A stretch of DNA of 64,000 nucleotides from Actinomycetota bacterium (GTDB lineage Bacteria > Actinomycetota > Acidimicrobiia > IMCC26256 > PALSA-555), in NCBI GenBank assembly GCA_016870355.1, contig VGBR01000001.1, forward strand, positions 121,574 to 185,573, read 5' to 3'. The notes under the pieces are model-generated. The model saw nothing but the letters and a program-made list of their open reading frames with translations. It was not told the DNA's origin and did not search any database. This document shows positions 56,713 to 64,000 of the stretch, in pieces. Positions within the stretch are counted from its first letter, which is position 1, and each line of letters begins with the position of its first letter. A program made the translations under genes and the position numbers.

Positions 56713-56728
56713 TCAGCGGGCCTGACCC

Positions 56729-58357
56729 ATGACGACGACGGCGCCGGCACCAACCCCCCTGGTGTCGGCGCCGCTTGCGTCCGAACCCCGGTCGCGCGCC
56801 CCTCGGGCGCTGGTCGTCACCGGCGCGGTCGTCGCGGCGTTGTTCGCCGGACCGGTGCTGTACCTCGCGATCCGGACCGTCGGGTTCGGGGATGGCGCGC
56901 TCGACGTGCTGGGGTCGAGCGACCTGGCCGGGCCGCTCGCTCGCACCTTGCTCCTCGCCACCTCCGTGTCCGCGGCGTGCGTGCTGCTCGGCACCGCCCT
57001 CGCCTGGTTGGTGACGCGCACCGACCTCCCTGGTCGACGAGTGCTGCGCGTCGTGCTCGTGCTCCCACTCGTGATCCCGTCGTTCGTGGGTGCGTTCGCC
57101 CTCCAGGCCGCGTTCGCCAGCGGTGGGCTGCTCGATCGCCTCCTCGACTTCGGCCTTGCGCCCCGCATCGAGGGCTTCTGGGCTGCGTTCGCCGTGCTCA
57201 CGTTGCTCAGCTACCCCTATGTGTACCTGCCGGTGGCGGCGCGCCTCGCCGTGCTGCCGCCCGCGCTCGAGGAGAGCGCCCGCTCGCTCGGCCGCACGCC
57301 GATTGAGGTGTTCCGCACGCTCGTGCTCCCGCAGACGAGCGGAGCGATCGCGGCGGGAGCGCTCCTCACGTTCCTCTACTGCGTCAGCGAGTTCGGAGCC
57401 GTCTCGCTCGTGCGCTACGACACGCTGACGTTGCGCATCGAGGCCACCCGGCTGTTCGATCGTGAGACGTCGATCACGCTGAGCCTTGTCCTCGCGCTCG
57501 TCGCGCTGGTGGTGGTCACCGCCGAGCGCGCCATGGCACGCCGGCGGACGGTGATCGAGGCCGTGGGGGCCGGGCGGCGGGTGCACCAGACGCCGCTGGG
57601 TCGGTGGCGGGTGCCGGCGCTGGTCGGGGTGCTGATCCTGATGCTCGTGGCGCTCGTCGCGCCGATCACCGTGCTCGCGGAGTGGGCCGCGCGCGGCGAC
57701 AGTGGTCGCTTCGGTGTCGGCGTCGCCGACGACCTGCTCGGTCCGGTCGCGAACACCGTCGTGATCTCGGTGGTCACGGCACTCGTCGCGACCCTCGCCG
57801 TGCTCCCGATCGCTTATCTCACGGCGCGCCACCGATCGCGCGTCGGCGGCGTGGTGAACGCGCTCGTGGTGGCCGGGTTCGCGCTGCCGGGACTGGTCAT
57901 CGCGCTCGCACTCGTGTTCTGGGTGCTGGGCACGCCGGTCGTGAGCGGTCTGTACCAGAGCTTCCCGTTGCTCGTGTTCGCGTACGTCGTGCACTTCGGC
58001 GCGCAGGCGCTGCGCGCATCGCAGGTGGCGGTGAGCGGTCTGCCCGCGCGCCTCGACGATGCCGCGCGGGCGCTCGGTGCGCGGCGTTGGCGGCGCCTGC
58101 GGACGGTCGAGCTCCCGCTCATGGCGCCAGGCCTCGCCGCAGGGGCCGGGCTCGTGCTGCTCGCGACGATGAAGGAGCTGCCCGCCACGTTGCTGCTCGC
58201 GCCCATCGGGTTCGACACGCTTGCGACCCGCATCTGGAGCGCGTCGGAGACGGGTCTCATGGCGCGTGCCGGCCTCACGTCGATCGTGTTGGTCGCGCTC
58301 TCCGCCGTGCTCACCTGGGCGGTCACCATCCGGAGGATGGATCGCCTCGACCGCTGA
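56729..58357 (+). CDS. fbpB: ferric iron ABC transporter, permease
   Basis: 542-residue membrane protein with two fused BPD-type permease domains, as in FbpB. Each half carries an EAA loop: ARLAVLPPALEESARSLGRT (first) and GLPARLDDAARALGARRWRR (second). About twelve hydrophobic segments are spread across both halves. It completes the transporter and ends before a hairpin. The fused arrangement is the usual one for Fe(III) uptake of this class. The iron link is strengthened by the IdeR boxes upstream. Confidence 0.92.
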   Translation: MTTTAPAPTPLVSAPLASEPRSRAPRALVVTGAVVAALFAGPVLYLAIRTVGFGDGALDVLGSSDLAGPLARTLLLATSVSAACVLLGTALAWLVTRTDLPGRRVLRVVLVLPLVIPSFVGAFALQAAFASGGLLDRLLDFGLAPRIEGFWAAFAVLTLLSYPYVYLPVAARLAVLPPALEESARSLGRTPIEVFRTLVLPQTSGAIAAGALLTFLYCVSEFGAVSLVRYDTLTLRIEATRLFDRETSITLSLVLALVALVVVTAERAMARRRTVIEAVGAGRRVHQTPLGRWRVPALVGVLILMLVALVAPITVLAEWAARGDSGRFGVGVADDLLGPVANTVVISVVTALVATLAVLPIAYLTARHRSRVGGVVNALVVAGFALPGLVIALALVFWVLGTPVVSGLYQSFPLLVFAYVVHFGAQALRASQVAVSGLPARLDDAARALGARRWRRLRTVELPLMAPGLAAGAGLVLLATMKELPATLLLAPIGFDTLATRIWSASETGLMARAGLTSIVLVALSAVLTWAVTIRRMDRLDR

Positions 58358-58407
58358 CCGCATGCGCGTGGTGGCGAGATCATCACGCCTCCGACTGAGA
58401 TCGAGAG

Positions 58408-58424
58408 GCTCAGCGCCGCTCATC
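58408..58424 (+). terminator. hairpin after fbpB
   Basis: CGCTCAT and ATGAGCG pair over 7 bp around CGG, about 50 nt after the fbpB stop, in a GC-rich segment. It has no T run. Position suits the end of the iron operon. Confidence 0.4.
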
Positions 58425-58515
58425 GGATGAGCGCCGCTCGCCCCCCAGCTCGGGTGACTGCTCACTGCAGGCGGTTGGGATCCAGGCCAGACTTCAGGGC
58501 GACGAAGGGGGCGGC

Positions 58516-60488
58516 ATGCGCACGCGGCGGGCGGCGATCGGGGCGTGCCTGATCGTGATCGCGGCCGCCACGCCGACGGCTGCCGGTGACGACGCCGTCC
58601 GTCTGCCGAAGCCCGCACCCAAGACGTTCGAGACGGAGCTCATCAAGCGGACGCGTCCCGATGGGACGGTACCGGTGAAGGTCGCGCTCGCGGCGTTCGA
58701 AGCCGCGTTCGGCCCCCTCGATGGCGTTCGGGTCAGGCCCTTGCCCGGCAAGGGCATGAGCGATGGGACGCTGGCGGCAGAGCTCGTGTTGTTCGACGTG
58801 TGGGACGAGCTCACGCCCTCCCAGCAAGAAGCAGTCCTCGACGTGCTCACGCCACGCGACCTGCGCGAAGTGCCAACCTCCGCCGCGCCCGCGGTCGGCC
58901 GGGCCCTCCCGCGCGGCACCGACGATCTCGGAGTGACGCTTGATCGCGTGCGTGACGAGATCGCGTCGCGTCTGGGGCGGTCTCTCACGATCCCGATCCG
59001 CTACGGATTCGGCGACCCTGGCGACGACGAGGGAACCGCACGCGCCACGGCCACGCCGGCCTCGGCCGACGGCACCCCGCTCACCGCGGACGAGACGTCG
59101 CCGGTTGCGAGCTGCACGATCATGGTGCGACCGGGTGCAACGGGCACCGGTGACAGCGCGCGCGACCTGAGCATCTTCGCCCACGAGGTGTTTCACTGCT
59201 TCCAATTCGATCTGCACACGGGCGCCGAGATCATCGCGGTGCCGGATTGGGTGAGAGAGGGGCAAGCGGCCTGAGTCGGTGAGACGATCGCCGGCGGCTC
59301 GGCCGGGTCGCGTCACTGGTGGGAAGCATGGTTGCTCTACCCTCAGGCGTCGCTCTTCGTCCGTGAGTACTCCGCGATTGGGTTCTACGCGGACCTCGCA
59401 GCCAACGGGATCGATCCATGGTCCATCTTCGACGCCCAGCTCCGGACCGCGTCCGACCTCGACGCCTACGCCGCGGCACGCGCCGACACCGCCTTCCTCA
59501 CGACGATCGCCAAGGCCCTCGTGCGGGAGCGGCCGCTAGGCGACGACTGGGAGCAGACCGGGCCCGGGGTCACGGGGCACCGTGGCGCGGTGCGCATCAC
59601 CGTCACGCCGCGCACCACCGCGGCGGCCGGGACCCGTGAGCGCGGCGCGTGTGGGCTCGGCTGCGCAGGCCGGCCTGCGATCGAGCAGTCGTTTCAGCTC
59701 GAGCCGTTCTCGACCCAGCCCATCGAGCTGACGCTGTCGGGCGCGGTCGTGCAGCTCGTCACCACCGCGCCCCAGGCGGTGCTCGGCTTCGCCGACGGCC
59801 GGGAGCAGCCGCTCGCGGCGGGCGTGCCCAGGGGTTGTGCCTCCTCGCCGGTGGGTGCCTGTGCGAGGAGGGCAGCGCCCCCTTCGGCGGCGGGCTCCTC
59901 GAGATCGAGCCCGGGAGGGCCGGGCTCGCGCTCGCGAGCCCGACCGGCGGGCGGGCTACTGCGGCATTCGTCAGCGTGAGCCTCGACGAGGCGTGCGCGG
60001 CAGGCGACGGACTCGACCGCTGCCTCCTCGGTACCTGGCGCCTCGACATCGATGCATCGTTCGAGAGCCTGCGGGCGACCGCGCTCGCCGCGGGGGCCGA
60101 CACCTTCGAGCTCACCGGCACCGTGGAGGTGACCTTCGGGGACCGACTCCTCGATGCCCGGCTCGACTACCAGGCCGTGACCACCGACCTGCTCCCCGAG
60201 CCGCTCGGTCTCCTGCGCAACGAGGTGACCGCCCGGGGAACCTCGAGCGCGGCCTACACCGCCGACGGGCTCACGCTCACGGTGATCGACCCGGTGGAGG
60301 ACATCCAGATCGACTACGTCGCGACCGCGGACGGCCGACCGCTCGGCGCGGGCCCCGGCCCGAGCTCCAGCAGCGTCGCGGATCTGTTCCTCGTGCAGAG
60401 CTCCTACGCCTGTCCGTCGGCGGATCGTCTGGTGATCACCCCCCGGGTCCCCGGGGCCGCGACCTCCTCCTTCGAACGGGTGGGGTGA
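58516..60488 (+). pseudogene. decayed exported metalloprotease-like gene
   Basis: Three pieces of one gene. The first (58516-59274) begins with a signal peptide (AAIGACLIVIAAATPTAAG) and includes a zinc-protease motif, HEVFH in IFAHEVFHCFQFD; it stops at TGA 59272. The same frame continues at once (VGETIAGGSAGSRHWWEAW) to about 59835, where sense moves to another frame (LCEEGSAPFGGGLLEIE, TFELTGTVEVTFGDRLLDAR) and ends at 60488. The stop is in EGQAA-TGA-VGE, a place where TGG (Trp) would fit. So there is one nonsense codon and one indel near 59830. The joined product would be about 656 residues. Homologues cannot be named. Confidence 0.6.
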
Positions 60489-60508
60489 GCCTCGGGGCGA
60501 TCGCCGCA

Positions 60509-60535
60509 TTTGCACTCTCCCGGGGAGAGTGCCAA
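60509..60535. promoter_or_regulatory. CIRCE element 1
   Basis: TTTGCACTC, 9-nt spacer, GAGTGCCAA; matches the HrcA operator consensus TTAGCACTC-N9-GAGTGCTAA with two changes. It lies about 80 nt before groEL. Confidence 0.88.
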
Positions 60536-60543
60536 CATGGCGC

Positions 60544-62260
<1,717 letters not shown>

Positions 62261-62261
62261 G

Positions 62262-62288
62262 CACGAGGGGGGCTGCGCCCCCCTCGTG
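62262..62288 (+). terminator. 12-bp hairpin after groEL
   Basis: CACGAGGGGGGC and GCCCCCCTCGTG form a perfect stem with a TGC loop right behind the stop codon. No T tract. A second inverted repeat, CGGCGGG (62328-62334) with CCCGCCG (62346-62352), follows. Confidence 0.6.
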
Positions 62289-62375
62289 AGCTCCCCCCGG
62301 CGCGAAGTCGGGAGGTGCCCACGGTGTCGGCGGGCGGCAACGCCACCCGCCGGCGAACCAGCAGAGTCCGAGCAG

Positions 62376-62400
62376 AGAAGGGGCCTTCGGGCCCCTTCTT
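62376..62400 (+). terminator. intrinsic terminator after groEL
   Basis: AGAAGGGGCC-TTCG-GGCCCCTTCT: 10-bp perfect stem, UUCG tetraloop, then T. It is the most terminator-like structure in the window. Confidence 0.75.
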
Positions 62401-62472
62401 CGCGTCCGGGTCCGCATCTCGCCTTGTGTCCGCGGGTACAACTGCTCGATCGAAGAGCGGCGGATCTGCTCG

Positions 62473-62886
62473 GTGGTGCTCCACAAGTGGGGTGATTACA
62501 AGCCGGTCCTGCCCGCGGCCACGCTCCAGTTCCTCGACCGAGAGCCCTATCTCGATGCGGCGCGTGCGGACGCTCGAGTCCGTGACGAGATGGTCATGGG
62601 CCTCTTCGCCGACTTCGAAGCCGAGTTCCGCGAGCCCGTCCTCACCGACGTCGACCAAGAGCTCGTCACGGTCTGCCCACCGCTGATGCGCCAGATCGTC
62701 GAGCCTGAGGTGCCGCGCATCCAGCGGGCCTACGTCGAAGGCGCGTTCATGCGCCGCATGTTCCGTCTCCTCGTCGAAGGTGAAGGATGGGAAGCCGACG
62801 CGCAGGTGCGTGACGTGATGGCCCGCCACTTCCCGTTCCACCTCGTGGCCGTCGAGGCGGTCGAGCGCACGCCCGCCGAGTCGTGA
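62473..62886 (+). CDS. hypothetical protein
   Basis: 137-residue protein, cytoplasmic and helical in appearance, with no signal peptide or membrane segment. VLHKWGDYKPVLPAATLQFL begins it, and FMRRMFRLLVEGEGWEAD and ARHFPFHLVAVEAVER lie in the C-terminal half. No motif is recognised. TACAAC at 62437-62442 could be a -10 box; the GTG start lacks a clear purine run. Base composition and codon use resemble the neighbours, so it is probably a real gene. It lies between groEL and hemQ on the same strand. Confidence 0.65.
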   Translation: MVLHKWGDYKPVLPAATLQFLDREPYLDAARADARVRDEMVMGLFADFEAEFREPVLTDVDQELVTVCPPLMRQIVEPEVPRIQRAYVEGAFMRRMFRLLVEGEGWEADAQVRDVMARHFPFHLVAVEAVERTPAES

Positions 62887-62946
62887 CTCGCTTGTAGGTC
62901 TCGACCGATAAGCACGTCGCTGAGTATTTATTCACGGCGCGGCCGG

Positions 62947-62952
62947 TAGCCT
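62947..62952 (+). promoter_or_regulatory. -10 box for hemQ
   Basis: TAGCCT, 8 nt before the GTG of hemQ; no ribosome-binding purine run. The region just upstream is unusually AT-rich for this genome (GAGTATTTATTCA). Confidence 0.45.
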
Positions 62953-62960
62953 CGTAGGCC

Positions 62961-63752
62961 GTGGACACCTCCAAAGAGCGTGTGGAACCGTCGGTCGGCT
63001 GGGGGGTGCTGCACCTCTTCTATCGAGTCGACGCGGCGCGCGCCGAGCAGGAGCCCGGGGGGGCCAAGCGCGTCCTCGATGCGATCGACGGCTTCGTCGA
63101 CGACGACCACCAGGTCCTGACCTACGCCGTGCTCGGCCACAAGGCCGACCTCGGCGTGCTCGCGCTCGGGCCTGACCTGGCACGACTCCAGGCGTTCGAG
63201 CAGGAGCTGTCCCTCGCGCCAATCATCCCGACGTGGTCGTACGTGTCGTTGACCGAGCAGTCCGAGTACGGCGCGACCGAGGACGACGAGCGCAAGCGCC
63301 TCGCCGATGAAGACGAGTTGACCGACCCGGCCGAGGTCGAGGAACGACTCGTCACGTGGCGGGAGCGCATCGAGCACTACCGCGAGCAGCGGATCCACCC
63401 GCGGCTGCCGATGAAGCGAACGATCTGCTTCTATCCGATGTCGAAGCGCCGCAGCGCCGACGCCAACTGGTACGACTTGCCGTTCGACGAGCGCAAGAAG
63501 CTCATGGCCGGGCACGCGAAGGTCGGGCGCACCTACGCGGGTCGGGTGCTCCAGCTCATCACCGGCTCCACCGGGATCGACGACTGGGAGTGGGGCGTGA
63601 CGCTCCTCGCCGACGATCCCGCCGCGCTGAAGGAGATCGTCTACGAGATGCGCTTCGACGAGGTGTCGGCGCGCTTCGCCGAGTTCGGGCCCTTCTACAC
63701 GGGGCTCGTGCTGGAGCCGCGAGACGCGCTCGCGCGCATCGGCCTCGAATGA
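62961..63752 (+). CDS. hemQ: coproheme decarboxylase HemQ
   Basis: 263-residue chlorite dismutase-family protein that decarboxylates coproheme to heme b in the coproporphyrin-dependent pathway of Gram-positive bacteria. The family blocks are GWGVLHLFYRVD near the N-terminus, ICFYPMSKRRSADANWYDLP with the catalytic Tyr, and ERKKLMAGHAKVGRTYAGRV with the proximal heme His; GFTDWEWGVTL-like DDWEWGVTLLADD and YEMRFDEVSARFAEFGPFY complete it. The distal Arg of true chlorite dismutases is not evident. The last base pairs overlap the next gene (ATGA). Confidence 0.94.
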   Translation: MDTSKERVEPSVGWGVLHLFYRVDAARAEQEPGGAKRVLDAIDGFVDDDHQVLTYAVLGHKADLGVLALGPDLARLQAFEQELSLAPIIPTWSYVSLTEQSEYGATEDDERKRLADEDELTDPAEVEERLVTWRERIEHYREQRIHPRLPMKRTICFYPMSKRRSADANWYDLPFDERKKLMAGHAKVGRTYAGRVLQLITGSTGIDDWEWGVTLLADDPAALKEIVYEMRFDEVSARFAEFGPFYTGLVLEPRDALARIGLE

Positions 63753-64000
63753 CCTCAGCCTTTCACCTTGCGCATCTCAACATCGGGCGCATGCTCGCAC
63801 CCATCGGCGCGCCCGAAGTCGCCGACTTCACCGCCGCGCTCGATCCGATCAACGCGATCGCCGACGCCGCGCCGGGCTTCGTGTGGCGGCTCCAGACCGA
63901 CGAGGGCAACGCCACCGCGCTCCACGTGTTCGAGGGTGACGACCTGCTGCTCATCAACATGTCGTTGTGGGAGTCGCTCGAGGCGCTCTCGGACTTCGTC
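63749..64000 (+). CDS. DUF3291 domain protein (partial)
   Basis: First 84 codons only; the gene runs beyond the window. The sequence LAHLNIGRMLAPIGAPEVAD, INAIADAAPGFVWRLQTDEG and LLLINMSLWESLEALSDFV is the DUF3291 pattern (antibiotic biosynthesis monooxygenase-like fold). ATG overlaps the hemQ stop (ATGA), so it is cotranscribed with hemQ. Function unknown. Confidence 0.85.
   Translation, partial: MTSAFHLAHLNIGRMLAPIGAPEVADFTAALDPINAIADAAPGFVWRLQTDEGNATALHVFEGDDLLLINMSLWESLEALSDFV

Overview
The window is 64 kb of a high-GC bacterial chromosome (Actinomycetota). Gene order and content point to the class Acidimicrobiia or a close relative; the class is an inference, since no rRNA gene is present. 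Supporting signs are the order topA-tmk-holB-tRNA-Thr, the run tilS-hpt-ftsH-folEPBK-panCD-nadBC-coaX-lysS, clpC, disA, carD-ispD-ispF-cysS-rlmB, an IdeR-type iron regulator, HemQ, DUF3263 and DUF2342 proteins. Starts are often GTG, stop/start overlaps of the GTGA or ATGA kind are the rule, and many genes have a TANNNT box 6-8 nt before the start codon, which suggests leaderless transcription.

Layout. 0-9.4 kb: K+-independent proton pyrophosphatase, DedA membrane protein, topoisomerase I, MFS exporter, thymidylate kinase, DNA polymerase III delta' and tRNA-Thr(CGT). 9.4-13 kb: a damaged FecR-domain gene, an ECF sigma factor with its zinc anti-sigma factor, a 48-residue membrane peptide and a DUF2342 metalloprotease. 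13-26.5 kb: one long co-directional housekeeping block (tRNA lysidine synthase, hypoxanthine phosphoribosyltransferase, FtsH, folate, pantothenate, NAD, CoaX, LysRS). 26.5-29.7 kb: a tightly packed cassette of a short-chain reductase, an acyltransferase-fold protein, an alpha/beta hydrolase and a GDSL lipoprotein. 29.7-40 kb: polyprenyl diphosphate synthase (minus), ClpC, an LppM-like lipoprotein apparently starting at ATT, CrcB, a two-component system, a membrane methyltransferase, DisA and a dienelactone hydrolase. 40-45 kb: Crp-type regulator, CarD, the IspD/IspF/CysS/RlmB block and tRNA-Thr(TGT). 45-46 kb: a scar of broken genes. 46-52 kb: compatible-solute genes (OtsB, OtsA, TreT, glycerate kinase, glucosyl-3-phosphoglycerate synthase). 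52-54 kb: SAM riboswitch, threonine-synthase-family enzyme and CysO-like sulfur carrier. 54-58.4 kb: IdeR and a ferric-iron ABC transporter with two IdeR-box-like operators. 58.5-60.5 kb: a decayed exported metalloprotease-like gene. 60.5-64 kb: two CIRCE elements and GroEL, a small unknown gene, HemQ and the start of a DUF3291 gene.

The most interesting points are: a dispersed 55-58 bp palindromic element in four copies and both orientations, always at gene ends; the SAM-riboswitch/threonine-synthase-like/CysO-like unit, which may be a thiocarboxylate route to homocysteine; the IdeR boxes that overlap the leaderless start region of ideR and the transporter; an ATT start that restores a lipoprotein signal; a phosphatase-fold protein in the folate operon whose catalytic Cys is His; and a shared CGCAGG-TAC-CCTGCG palindrome ahead of the pantothenate genes and of coaX. 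Four loci carry frameshifts or a nonsense codon; whether these are decay or sequencing errors cannot be decided from the sequence alone.
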